Origin: Eubacteriales bacterium
GTDB lineage: Bacteria > Bacillota > Clostridia > Oscillospirales > CAG-382
Reading direction: 5' to 3'
DNA length: 34,607 nt
Assembly (NCBI GenBank): GCA_028705495.1
Contig: JAQWDK010000022.1
Coordinates: forward strand, 1 to 34,607
Each line of letters starts with the position of its first letter. The stretch's first letter is position 1. Of this stretch, positions 22,779 to 31,223 are shown one piece after another. Position numbers and translations under genes: made by a program. Below the pieces are notes generated by a model. That model was not told where the DNA came from. It did no database searches and worked only from the letters and a program-made list of their open reading frames with translations.

Positions 22779-23353
22779 TGAATACAGATAACATATTCTT
22801 TGATGTGTCAAAGTTGAAATATTGTGGTAATAATGTTATTATTGGTAAAACTGTTAGGATTCGTTATCCGGAATTTGTAGAGATTGGAGATAATGTCATT
22901 ATCGACGATTTTACTTATATCTCCACAAAATTAAAGTTACACAACAATGTTCATATAGCTTCTGGCTGTAAAATAATAGGTGGAAAAGATGCATTTGTTG
23001 AGATGTTTAATTTCTCTACTTTAGCTCCAAATGTTGTTTTGGCTGCAGGGAGTGATGATTATATAAGTGGAATAGCAACACCAACTGTACCAATAGAGTA
23101 TAAAGGCAATGTGGCGATTGGAAAAATCATTATTAATAAACACTGTATCATTGGTAGTAATTCTGTTGTATTGCCAAATGTCATATTCCAAGAAGGAGCT
23201 TGTTTAGGAGCTCTTTCCTTAGCAAATAAAGATTTGGAGAAATATAAGTTGTACGCGGGAATTCCTGCTGTATTGCTTAAGGAACGAGATAAAAATACTA
23301 TTCAAAAATTGGAAGATGAATACTATGGAGCAACAAAGTTGGAGAATAGCTGA
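22778..23353 (+). CDS. Hexapeptide-repeat acyltransferase
   Basis: A 191-aa left-handed beta-helix protein: hexapeptide repeats run from about residue 17 (NNVIIGKTVRIRYPEFVEIGDNVIIDDF) to about 165 (CIIGSNSVVLPNV, LGALSLANKDL, YAGIPAVLL). It probably moves an acetyl group from acetyl-CoA to a sugar amine or hydroxyl. The loop after FSTLAPNV is long and lacks the usual WH. motif, so the acceptor is unclear. Coupled to the cupin gene by a one-base overlap and to the next gene by a 29-bp overlap. Confidence 0.8.
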   Translation: MNTDNIFFDVSKLKYCGNNVIIGKTVRIRYPEFVEIGDNVIIDDFTYISTKLKLHNNVHIASGCKIIGGKDAFVEMFNFSTLAPNVVLAAGSDDYISGIATPTVPIEYKGNVAIGKIIINKHCIIGSNSVVLPNVIFQEGACLGALSLANKDLEKYKLYAGIPAVLLKERDKNTIQKLEDEYYGATKLENS

Positions 23354-23921
23354 ATTGCCAAAAGTTAATAATCGGTTTAATAATTTGATCGTCAAGATGA
23401 ACCGATATGGAAATTTGCCATTCAACGGTATGGCTGACTTGTATAGAAGAAAAGCTATAAGTATGTTGACATCCATGCAACATGTGCGGTTTGATTACGG
23501 CTTTTATTGTTTATTCGGAAATTTAAAAGGGATAAGAGATGGATGCGGAGGTGTTTGGTTTACAAATACATATATATTAGATTATGCTCCGGTTTATTTT
23601 GGAAATCATATAACTATTGGCCCGGATGTGAAACTAATTACAAGTTGGCACGAGACTTCTAACTTTAATATAGTAAATGCGAAGCCGATTGTAATTGAGG
23701 ATAATGTGTGGATTACTATGAACGCCATAATAATGCCTGGCGTTACTATCGGAGAAAATTCTATTGTGGCTGCTGGTTCCGTTGTGACAAAGGATGTTCC
23801 ACCAAATTCTTTAGTAGCAGGAAATCCGGCAGTGGTTAAGCATCAAATAGAACGTTTGTATCCATATTGGACTGATTTACAGAGAGATGTAGTGTATGGG
23901 GGGGGTAAAAACATATTCTAA
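23325..23921 (+). CDS. Maltose-O-acetyltransferase-like acyltransferase, altered C terminus
   Basis: This 198-aa beta-helix acyltransferase has FGNHITIGPDVKLITSWHET (catalytic His in SWH), IEDNVWITMNAIIMPGVTIGENSIVAAGSVVTKDVPPNSLVAGNPA, the core of the MAT/LacA type. I use the ATG at 23325, which has GGAAG 10 bp upstream; an ATG at 23316 is also in frame. The gene ends in a G8 run: YGGGKNIF and stop. With seven G the frame continues for 25 codons, ending ...RIPIRIINAIIYRLI with a TGA that overlaps the ATG of the next gene (ATGA at 23976-23979). That tight join suggests G7 is the ancestral state. Confidence 0.83.
   Translation: MEQQSWRIAELPKVNNRFNNLIVKMNRYGNLPFNGMADLYRRKAISMLTSMQHVRFDYGFYCLFGNLKGIRDGCGGVWFTNTYILDYAPVYFGNHITIGPDVKLITSWHETSNFNIVNAKPIVIEDNVWITMNAIIMPGVTIGENSIVAAGSVVTKDVPPNSLVAGNPAVVKHQIERLYPYWTDLQRDVVYGGGKNIF
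23898..23905. repeat. Poly-G tract G8 in an acyltransferase gene
   Basis: Eight G near the 3' end of the coding region. Loss of one G changes the C terminus from five residues (GKNIF) to an extension of about two dozen residues and creates an ATGA overlap with the downstream gene. Confidence 0.93.
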
Positions 23922-23975
23922 AAAAATAATGAGGATACCTATACGAATTATTAATGCGATTATTTATAGATTAAT

Positions 23976-25061
23976 ATGATACTTCAAATGGAACCTTGGT
24001 TTGCCGAAGAAGAGAGGCAGGCCATAAACGATTATATGGCAGAAGGCGGTTGGCTGACTGAATTCAAACGCACTGCCGAATTTGAACATAGAATAGCCGA
24101 CTATACAGGTGCAAAACATTGTATTGTTGTCAATAATGGCACTATCAGTTTGACATTGATGGCTTTGGCCGCTGGAATTAAGGCAGGAGACGAGGTGATT
24201 GTTCCAAATTATACAATGATTGCAACACCAAATTCTGTAAAAATGTTTGGCGCTGTTCCCGTATTTGTTGATGTTGAACGAGATACTCTTTGTATGGATA
24301 TTGAATGTGCAAAAATGGCGATAACTCCGAAGACGAAAGCTATAATGTTAGTTTTGGCAAATGGGCGTTATCCAAAGAGCGGCATTGAGGCTTTTCAGAA
24401 GTTATGCTCCAAATACGGGCTTATTTTGCTGGAGGATTCTGCCCAATCACTGGGATCTAAGTATCCGGACGGAAAGCACCAAGGAACTGTCGGACTTGCC
24501 GGAAGTTTCTCTTTTTCAGCTCCTAAGGTAATATCTACAGGACAGGGAGGTGCCATTGTTACAGATGATGACAAATTGGCTGATAAAGTAAGGAAATTAA
24601 AGGATTTTGGGAGGAGTGGAGGTGGAAATGATATACACGACAGTATTGGATTTAATTTTAAATTTACTGAATTACAGGCAGTTATAGGTAATGAACAAAT
24701 GAAAAAACTTCCATGGAGAGTTGAAAGAAAAAAAGAAATCTACAAAAGGTATATGAATAACTTGTCAAATGTCAATGAAGTTTCTTTATTTAAACAGGAT
24801 TTGATATGTACTACACCTTGGTTTATTGATATATTAGCAATAAACAGAGATAAACTTCAACTTTTTCTGAAAGAAAAAGGCATTGGTACTAGAGTAATGT
24901 ATCCTCCGATTAATAAGCAAGAAGCATATAGAGTAACAGGAGAACATCCCATATCTAATAAAGTTGGAGAAAATGGCCTTTGGCTTCCGTCTGCGAGTCA
25001 ATTAAAGGATGAAGAGATAGACTATGTAACAGATGCAATCATCGGTTTTTATAGACGATAA
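23976..25061 (+). CDS. DegT-family sugar aminotransferase
   Basis: A 361-aa PLP enzyme that would aminate a 4-keto sugar nucleotide. The Schiff-base lysine is K184 (SFSAPKVISTGQGGA) and D154 (LLEDSAQSLG) binds the ring nitrogen. The lysine rules out a ColD-type dehydratase, in which it is histidine. With gmd nearby, GDP-perosamine synthase is a reasonable guess and the adjacent acyltransferases could acylate the amine. The segment LVLANGRYPKS is unusual where relatives have a short loop with conserved Leu/Gly, so the substrate may differ. The start overlaps a potential upstream extended frame (see the G8 tract). Confidence 0.82.
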   Translation: MILQMEPWFAEEERQAINDYMAEGGWLTEFKRTAEFEHRIADYTGAKHCIVVNNGTISLTLMALAAGIKAGDEVIVPNYTMIATPNSVKMFGAVPVFVDVERDTLCMDIECAKMAITPKTKAIMLVLANGRYPKSGIEAFQKLCSKYGLILLEDSAQSLGSKYPDGKHQGTVGLAGSFSFSAPKVISTGQGGAIVTDDDKLADKVRKLKDFGRSGGGNDIHDSIGFNFKFTELQAVIGNEQMKKLPWRVERKKEIYKRYMNNLSNVNEVSLFKQDLICTTPWFIDILAINRDKLQLFLKEKGIGTRVMYPPINKQEAYRVTGEHPISNKVGENGLWLPSASQLKDEEIDYVTDAIIGFYRR

Positions 25062-25064
25062 GAA

Positions 25065-26426
25065 ATGGTGAAAGTTATCAGCCGGATATCTGATTTTTTT
25101 ACAATAGGTGACAAAAGAACACTTAATGCAAAAAAAAATATATCTGTAGCTTTTATTTGCAAAGGTGTTTCAATAATTGTTAGTTTTTTAATAGTTCCTC
25201 TGACTTTAGGTTATGTCGGGAAAGTAGAGTATGGAATATGGATGATAATATCTTCAATTATTCATTGGTTTTCTTTTTTCGATATAGGATTAGGTAATGG
25301 ATTGAGGAATAAATTAGCTGAAGCATTAGCTCTGAATGATAAGGAACAAGCCAAAATATATGTCAGTTCTGTCTTTGCCCTTATTCTCCTTATTTCGACA
25401 GTAATGTTTGTTGCCTTTTTTATTGCAGCAAATTTTATTTCATGGAATAAGGTGCTTAATACCGATTTGGTGGCGAACAATGAATTGCTTCTGATAGTCG
25501 TAATGGTTTTTTTCTTTTTCTGTATAGAATTTGTCTTAAAAGTAGTGTCCTCGGTTTTGCAGGCAATGCAGAAATACGCAGTTAATGATATAATAGGATT
25601 ATCGTCACAGATATTAGGGTTACTTGCAATTTACATTCTGGTCAAAACTACAGATGGCTCTTTATTTAATCTTTGTTTGGTTTATGGAGGTAAATCAGCA
25701 GTCGTATGGCTAATTGCTACTGTCGTCTTATTTTTTACAATTCTCAAGGAATTACGACCTTCGATACAATTTGTGAAAATAAAACAAGCACTCCCTCTGC
25801 TTAATCTCGGTGTCAGGTTTTTTATTGCTCAGATTTTATATATAATTCTCACTCAAAGCTCTGTTATTATAATTGCTCAATTCTTTGGACCTTCGGATGT
25901 AACGACTTACAATCTGTCGGTGCGATATATGACGATACCGAGTATGGTTTATATGATGGTCTTAACTCCTTTTTTATCAGCCTTTACTGAAGCATATACG
26001 AAAAAGGAAGATGATTGGATAAAAAAAACTCTTTCTAAAATCAATAAAGTATGGTTAATTACTACTCTTGTAACAGTGTTGTTTGTAGTGTTCTATAAAT
26101 TATTTTTCAAATTGTGGGTCGGAAATGAAGTAGTAGTGCCGTTTTATTTAATAGCTTGTCTATGTGTCTTTAGTCTGTTTAGTTCATGGTCATCGACATA
26201 CACATTATTTTTAAATGGAGTAGGAAAAATAAAATTACAAATATATGTAATGACAGTTCAAGCTTGTTTGTTTATACCTCTTTCTTACTTGTTTTTTAAA
26301 TGTGGATTCGAATTGGCCTCGATAGTGGTTGTACAGATAATTTTTTATGCAATAAGTAGTCTTGTCTTTACACTTCAGTACAAGAAAATAGTGAATAGTA
26401 CAGCTATTGGTATATGGAATAAATAA
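25065..26426 (+). CDS. wzx: Wzx-like O-unit flippase
   Basis: A 453-aa polytopic membrane protein of the polysaccharide-export (PST/MOP) superfamily with about 12 hydrophobic segments, beginning with KNISVAFICKGVSIIVSFLIVPLTLGYVGKVEYGIW, the typical first two helices of Wzx. It would move the lipid-linked repeat unit across the inner membrane. The A9 run at 25130-25138 lies early in the gene and encodes AKKN, in frame. It is spaced 3 bp from the previous stop and 1 bp from the next start. Confidence 0.9.
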   Translation: MVKVISRISDFFTIGDKRTLNAKKNISVAFICKGVSIIVSFLIVPLTLGYVGKVEYGIWMIISSIIHWFSFFDIGLGNGLRNKLAEALALNDKEQAKIYVSSVFALILLISTVMFVAFFIAANFISWNKVLNTDLVANNELLLIVVMVFFFFCIEFVLKVVSSVLQAMQKYAVNDIIGLSSQILGLLAIYILVKTTDGSLFNLCLVYGGKSAVVWLIATVVLFFTILKELRPSIQFVKIKQALPLLNLGVRFFIAQILYIILTQSSVIIIAQFFGPSDVTTYNLSVRYMTIPSMVYMMVLTPFLSAFTEAYTKKEDDWIKKTLSKINKVWLITTLVTVLFVVFYKLFFKLWVGNEVVVPFYLIACLCVFSLFSSWSSTYTLFLNGVGKIKLQIYVMTVQACLFIPLSYLFFKCGFELASIVVVQIIFYAISSLVFTLQYKKIVNSTAIGIWNK

Positions 26427-26427
26427 T

Positions 26428-27333
26428 ATGATAGTCGTAAAAATCAAAGGTGGATTGGGAAATCAACTTTTTCAATATGCTGCGGCACTACAGTTAAACA
26501 AGTTATATGGAAACCCTATTGTTCTTGACTTGTCTTTTTTTGAAGAAGAAAAGTTTAAAGGCATATTTAGGTTGGATAAATTTCCAATCAGTTATTCTGT
26601 TTCCAATCATGTGTTTCGGAATAAACGAAAAAACCTTATCCGCAGTATAAGAAATAAACTGTTTTATTATTCAAAATTGATTATGGGGAGACCTTATGGC
26701 AATGTCATTTCGGGGGATGATCTGGGAAGTAATTATTATTTCAAATTGAAAGAGTGTGCTATCAGTTCAGATGTTTATCTTCTTGATGGTTGGTTGCAAA
26801 GTTTCTTTTATTTCTCTCATGTGCGAAATCTGCTGAGTGAATATTTGATGCCATCAGAGATTGATAATACGTTAGTGGATCTTGAGCACCAAATACAAAC
26901 AGCAAGTTCTGTTTCTGTTCATATTAGGCGAGGGGATATGGAATCGAATAGTTTTTTCAAGGTTCTTGGTGAAGACTATTATAAGGAAGCCGTAGCATAT
27001 ATTTTGAGTAAAGTAGAGAATCCGACATTTTTTGTTTTCTCTGATGAACCTGAAAAGGCTGAGTATCTGTTATCATTCATTAAATGTGCTGCTATTTTTA
27101 TACAAGAAAACTCCCAACGCTTGGGTTACTATAGTACGATGAATGATTTTATTGACTTCAATTTAATGAGACTATGTAAGCACCATATAATTGCTAACAG
27201 CACGTTTAGTTGGTGGCCTGCATATCTTAATAATAGTGCTAATCATATTGTTGTTGCTCCTATTGTATGGAATCAGTTAGGAGGCCCTTCAAGTTTGCTT
27301 TATCAAGATTGGCATTTAATTCACAATAAATAG
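26428..27333 (+). CDS. GT11 alpha-fucosyltransferase
   Basis: This 301-aa enzyme belongs to glycosyltransferase family 11, which mostly uses GDP-L-fucose to make alpha-1,2 (sometimes alpha-1,3) links. Signs: IKGGLGNQLFQYAAAL at the N terminus, the HxRRxD motif H165-D170 (HIRRGD) and the third motif IIANSTFSWWPAYLN. The start at 26428 gives the family N terminus; an upstream in-frame ATG at 26407 lies inside wzx. It indicates a fucose-like sugar in the glycan, so GDP-fucose synthase should exist elsewhere, or the enzyme takes another GDP-6-deoxy sugar. Confidence 0.9.
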   Translation: MIVVKIKGGLGNQLFQYAAALQLNKLYGNPIVLDLSFFEEEKFKGIFRLDKFPISYSVSNHVFRNKRKNLIRSIRNKLFYYSKLIMGRPYGNVISGDDLGSNYYFKLKECAISSDVYLLDGWLQSFFYFSHVRNLLSEYLMPSEIDNTLVDLEHQIQTASSVSVHIRRGDMESNSFFKVLGEDYYKEAVAYILSKVENPTFFVFSDEPEKAEYLLSFIKCAAIFIQENSQRLGYYSTMNDFIDFNLMRLCKHHIIANSTFSWWPAYLNNSANHIVVAPIVWNQLGGPSSLLYQDWHLIHNK

Positions 27334-27338
27334 ACAAA

Positions 27339-28442
27339 ATGGATAAAATTACTGTAACATCACCTCTCCTTCCTGATTTGGGCGAGTTTGATGAATTATT
27401 GAAGGATATTTGGTCCAAGAAATGGATTACGAACAATGGCACTTATCACCAACAGTTAGAAAAAGCGCTGTGTGATTATTTAAAAGTACCATATCTAAGC
27501 CTTTTTACTAATGGAACGCTTCCACTTATCACAGCGCTTCAAGCACTCCGTATCACTGGAGAAGTGATAACTACTCCATATAGTTTCGTGGCAACAACAC
27601 ACTCACTTTGGTGGAACGGAATCAAGCCAGTATTCGTAGATATCAACCCTGTCACATGTAATATGGATCCTGACAAGATAGAGGCTGCCATCACCCCAAA
27701 GACCACTGCCATTATGCCGGTTCACTGCTACGGGATGCCTTGTGATGTGGAAAGGATAGAGGCCATAGCAGACAAATATGGACTAAAAGTCATCTACGAT
27801 GCAGCGCATGCATTCGGAGTGGAAATCAACGGAAAATCCATACTGGAAAACGGAGACATGTCTACTCTGAGCTTCCATGCGACAAAGGTTTACAACACAC
27901 TTGAAGGTGGTGCATTAATAGTAAATGATGATAAGACCAAGAAACGCATAGATTACCTCAAAAACTTCGGATTTGCTGGAGAGACTGAGATTGTTGCTCC
28001 TGGAATCAATGCCAAGATGGACGAGGTCAGGGCTGCTTATGGATTACTCAACCTAAAGCAAGTGGATGAAGCAATAGCCGCTAGAAAGGTTGTTGCTGAA
28101 TGCTATCGGGATTCTCTCAAAGATGTAAAGGGAATACGTTTCATGAATGATATATCTGGTGTAAGACACAACTATTCATATTTCCCTATATTCATCAATG
28201 CAGAAGAATACGGAATGACTCGTGATGAGCTATACTTCAAAATGAAGGATGCGAATGTCCTCGGTAGACGTTATTTCTACCCTCTAATCAGTACGTTCTC
28301 TACATATCGGAGTCTTGAATCTGCTAATCCTTCAAATTTGCCTATTGCCACTCGATTGGCAGAGGAAGTGATTTGTTTGCCGATGTATTCCTCTCTTTCA
28401 ATGGAACAAGTAAATAGAGTTTTATTTGAAATTGTTAAATGA
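27339..28442 (+). CDS. DegT-family aminotransferase (VioA/PglE-like)
   Basis: A 367-aa PLP aminotransferase with K183 (SFHATKVYNTLEGGA) and D154 (VIYDAAHAFG). The N terminus ITVTSPLLPDLGEF with KKWITNNG and the LFTNGTLPL loop resemble VioA-type enzymes that make 4-amino-4,6-dideoxy sugars. The next gene is a PglD-like N-acyltransferase, so the two probably form a pair that makes an N-acylated amino sugar. The nucleotide carrier (dTDP, UDP or GDP) cannot be told; the only 4,6-dehydratases here are Gmd and FnlA. Confidence 0.85.
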   Translation: MDKITVTSPLLPDLGEFDELLKDIWSKKWITNNGTYHQQLEKALCDYLKVPYLSLFTNGTLPLITALQALRITGEVITTPYSFVATTHSLWWNGIKPVFVDINPVTCNMDPDKIEAAITPKTTAIMPVHCYGMPCDVERIEAIADKYGLKVIYDAAHAFGVEINGKSILENGDMSTLSFHATKVYNTLEGGALIVNDDKTKKRIDYLKNFGFAGETEIVAPGINAKMDEVRAAYGLLNLKQVDEAIAARKVVAECYRDSLKDVKGIRFMNDISGVRHNYSYFPIFINAEEYGMTRDELYFKMKDANVLGRRYFYPLISTFSTYRSLESANPSNLPIATRLAEEVICLPMYSSLSMEQVNRVLFEIVK

Positions 28443-28449
28443 TTTTATT

Positions 28450-29085
28450 ATGAACCAAATATTGATTATTGGAGCAAGGGGAATGGGAAGAACCATTTTT
28501 GACTATGTTTGTGAATTACCAGATTATAATCACAATTATGTCATAAAAGGTTATTTGGATGACAAGTCGAATGCATTAGATGGTTTCTCAGGATATCCCC
28601 CTATCATTTCTTCTGTGGAAGATTATTCTATACAACAGGGAGATTTGTTCATTTGTTCTTTGGGTGACATTCATTACAAAAAGTATTATTCACAGATTAT
28701 CATAAATAAAGGAGGACATTTCTTCACTTTGATTCATCCTCAGGCCAAAGTGGCACGTAATGTAAAGATAGGAGAAGGTGCTATTATTGCACCATTTTCG
28801 GTTATTGGAAATGATGTTATTATTGGACGGTTTTGTCTAATTCAAACATTTTCTCTTATCGGTCACGATGTATGTATTGGTGAGTGGTCAAGAATTGATG
28901 CACATGCTGTTTGTACCGGAGGTGTAGTAGTTGGAAATTCTGTCACTATCCATACTGGAGCGATAATTAATCAGAAGGTGAGGGTGGAAGATGAAAGTTG
29001 TGTCGGTGCTGGGAGTTTTGTTATTCGTCGCGTCAAGAAAGGAACTACTGTATATGGAAATCCTGCTATCGAATTAACACTATGA
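28450..29085 (+). CDS. PglD/NeuD-like sugar N-acyltransferase
   Basis: This 211-aa protein has an N-terminal Rossmann-like nucleotide-sugar-binding part (ILIIGARGMGRTIFDYV) and a C-terminal left-handed beta-helix (about residues 95-205) with IIAPFSVIGNDVIIGRF and LIGHDVCIGEWSRIDAHAVC. The helix has the PglD histidine position (IGHD). It would acylate the amine made by the preceding aminotransferase. The start at 28450 is used because it gives the family N terminus; the upstream ATG at 28426 lies within the aminotransferase gene. Its stop overlaps the FabD start (ATGA), so acyl-chain and acyl-transfer genes are translationally coupled, which suggests an acyl group made by FabD/G/H. Confidence 0.85.
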   Translation: MNQILIIGARGMGRTIFDYVCELPDYNHNYVIKGYLDDKSNALDGFSGYPPIISSVEDYSIQQGDLFICSLGDIHYKKYYSQIIINKGGHFFTLIHPQAKVARNVKIGEGAIIAPFSVIGNDVIIGRFCLIQTFSLIGHDVCIGEWSRIDAHAVCTGGVVVGNSVTIHTGAIINQKVRVEDESCVGAGSFVIRRVKKGTTVYGNPAIELTL

Positions 29086-29675
29086 AAGCATTTATTTTTC
29101 CCGGCCAAGGTTGCCAGAAAGAAGGGATGGGAAAAGAATTGTATGATTCTTTTCCGGAAGCCAAAGAACTATTTGAAAGAGCCAATGAATACTTTGGCCG
29201 TCGAATAACCGATTTCATGTTTTACGGCAATGAACTTGACTTGATGGAGACCAAGAATACACAACCTTCGGTATTTCTTTTTGAAGTGGTTGCTGCCATG
29301 ACACAGAAAGAGATTATTCCCGATGTTGTTGCCGGACATTCGCTTGGAGAATTTGCAGCTTTAGTTGTAAATGGATGTTTGTCTTTTGAAGACGGGTTAA
29401 ATCTTGTTTTAAACCGAGCAATTATTGGTCAAAAAATCTGTGAAAAATATGATACCGCCATGGGTGCAGTGATAGGCTTTTCTGATGATTACATTAAAAA
29501 ACGTATTGCAGAAATAGTGGAAGAGATTGGTGAACCAATATATTTTGCAAATTATAATGGTCCGGGACAAGTCGTTTTGACTGGCTCACGTAAAGGTATT
29601 CGTACTGCATGTAAGATATTTAAGAAAGAAGGAGCAAAAAAAGCTGTTCCTTTGGCACACAGATTAAACCAATAA
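29082..29675 (+). pseudogene. fabD: Truncated malonyl-CoA:ACP transacylase (FabD-like)
   Basis: The frame (197 aa) matches FabD over its first two thirds: FIFPGQGCQKEGMGKEL at the start and GHSLGEFAA (nucleophile S87). It ends at KKAVPLAHRLNQ, where a full FabD has about 95 more residues, including the second half of the active site. The break falls around 29655-29660, and what follows is in another frame and belongs to a FabG-like gene. It probably supplied malonyl-ACP for a short acyl chain. It is presumably inactive now; the cell should have a housekeeping FabD elsewhere. Confidence 0.9.
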
Positions 29676-30142
29676 AAAGAATTGACAGAAACGGGTTGTG
29701 TGATATACTGAATTCTAATACAGTCGCACCTATTTTATTGACATCATTACTGATAAAAAACAAAAAATTTTCAAAGCTGTCTTCTATAGTTTTTATTTCT
29801 TCTATGGCTGGTCCTCATATTGTAAATGCAGGAGAAGCGACCTATTCAACTTCCAAAGGAGCAATTACTGCATTCGCAAAAGTAGCAGCATTAGAATTAG
29901 CTGCTCAAAATATCAGGGTCAATTGTATTAGTCCCGGAGTAGTAGAAACACCGCTTTTGAATGTATCAAATAATCTTTTTTCTGAAGATCAATTAAAAGA
30001 TACAATGCTTGGACGTTACCCGTTAAAAAGATTTGGCAAGCCAGAAGATATAGCTTTTGCTGTAATATACTTGCTTTCAGAAGCCTCGTCTTGGGTGACA
30101 GGAAGTGATTTAGTTATTGATGGAGGATATACATTATCATAA
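29657..30142 (+). pseudogene. fabG: 5'-truncated 3-oxoacyl-ACP reductase (FabG-like)
   Basis: The frame from about 29657 to 30142 carries the second half of an SDR reductase: FISSMAG (catalytic Ser), YSTSKGA (Tyr and Lys), NIRVNCISPGVVETPL and the C-terminal SSWVTGSDLVIDGGYTLS. It lacks about 90 N-terminal residues with the TGxxxGIG cofactor motif. The first usable start codon is a TTG at 29696, but homology-like residues (IKPIKRIDRNGLCDILN) extend upstream to the FabD junction. The deletion therefore removed the FabD 3' end, the FabG 5' end and anything between them, perhaps an ACP gene. The remnant cannot bind NADPH in the usual way. Confidence 0.85.
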
Positions 30143-30148
30143 ATTATC

Positions 30149-31150
30149 ATGAAAACATTTATACAAGGAATATCATATTATGTCCCGGAAAAAGTCCTTA
30201 CAAACGAAGAATTTGTTAAGGATTTTCCGGAATGGACTGTCGAAAAGATTACCAATAAATTAGGTATCAAGGAACGCCATATTACAACAGAAGATGAAAC
30301 TGCATCGGATTTAGCAGTCAAGGCTGCCGAAAAACTTTTTGAAGAATATCAAATAGATAAAAACAGTATCGATTTCCTGATTTTCTGTACACAAAGTGCC
30401 GATTACATACTGCCAACGACAGCTTGTGTTATTCAAAACAGGTTGGGATTGGATGTTACAATTGGTGCATTGGATATTAATCTTGGATGTTCAGGATTTG
30501 TGACAAGTTTATCGGTAGCTAAAGGTCTGATAGTAAGTGGAAGTGCAAAAAGAGTTTTGTTGTTAACCGCTGAGACTTATTCTAAATATATGCATCCAAG
30601 AGACAAGGGGAACAGAACGATATTTGGAGATGGAGCGGCTGCAACATTAATCGGTACCGAAGGTATTGCTGAAATTGGCAACTTTACTTTTGGAACCGAT
30701 GGAACCGGTGCTGAAAACCTGATTGTCAAAACAGGTGGCGCACGACATAGAAAACCAATGAACGATCTTGTTTTCGACGATTTCGGAAATCCTCATTCAT
30801 CAGATTACATTTATATGAATGGAACTGAGATTCTTAACTATACGTTGGACAGAATACCTAATCTTGCATATAAAGTCTTGGAATCAAACGGCTTGACAAT
30901 AGATGATATTGATCTGCACGTGTTTCATCAAGCGAATAAATACATTGCAAATTTACAACGAAGAAAACTGAAAATACCCGAGGAAAAGTATTATTGTTGT
31001 TTCGAGAATTTCGGTAATACGGTGTCATCAACAATACCGATAGCCTTAAAAGAAGCCATCACTGATGGTTCTATTAAGAAAGAATTCAAAGTATTATCTG
31101 TAGCACAAGGATTGGGCTATACATGGGGTGGAGTTGTATTGTTTTTTTAG
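30149..31150 (+). CDS. fabH: 3-oxoacyl-ACP synthase III-like enzyme (FabH-like)
   Basis: This 333-aa thiolase-fold enzyme has the FabH catalytic triad: C114 (NLGCSGFV), H260 (FHQANKYI) and N290 (ENFGNTVSST). It would condense an acyl-CoA with malonyl-ACP to start or extend a short acyl chain. Within a polysaccharide locus and directly after FabD and FabG remnants, it was probably part of a dedicated pathway for a 3-hydroxyacyl group placed on an amino sugar, as known from several O-antigens with hydroxybutyryl or dihydroxyhexanoyl amides. Alternatively it is a housekeeping-like copy that moved in. It starts 6 bp after the FabG remnant and ends just before a hairpin. Confidence 0.9.
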   Translation: MKTFIQGISYYVPEKVLTNEEFVKDFPEWTVEKITNKLGIKERHITTEDETASDLAVKAAEKLFEEYQIDKNSIDFLIFCTQSADYILPTTACVIQNRLGLDVTIGALDINLGCSGFVTSLSVAKGLIVSGSAKRVLLLTAETYSKYMHPRDKGNRTIFGDGAAATLIGTEGIAEIGNFTFGTDGTGAENLIVKTGGARHRKPMNDLVFDDFGNPHSSDYIYMNGTEILNYTLDRIPNLAYKVLESNGLTIDDIDLHVFHQANKYIANLQRRKLKIPEEKYYCCFENFGNTVSSTIPIALKEAITDGSIKKEFKVLSVAQGLGYTWGGVVLFF

Positions 31151-31160
31151 GTTTGTTTTC

Positions 31161-31189
31161 ATGAGTGTCCAATTTATCTAGACACTCAT
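31161..31189 (+). terminator. Hairpin after the FabH-like gene
   Basis: ATGAGTGTC (31161-31169) pairs perfectly with GACACTCAT (31181-31189) over an 11-nt loop. The downstream sequence is only mildly T-rich. It separates the acyl-chain genes from the last glycosyltransferase group and may end or attenuate transcription. A TAGGTTTG (31148-31155) that fits TAnnTTTG lies just before it. Confidence 0.5.
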
Positions 31190-31223
31190 GGATGTGGTTT
31201 TACAATAAAGTCAAAAAACAAAA

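Noticed and set aside
23976..25061. ColD-type dehydratase instead of aminotransferase
   Set aside because: ColD has histidine at the PLP-lysine position; here lysine K184 is present.
25130..25138. A9 run in wzx as a frameshift site
   Set aside because: The frame is intact through the run and A-runs of this length are expected in such AT-rich DNA.
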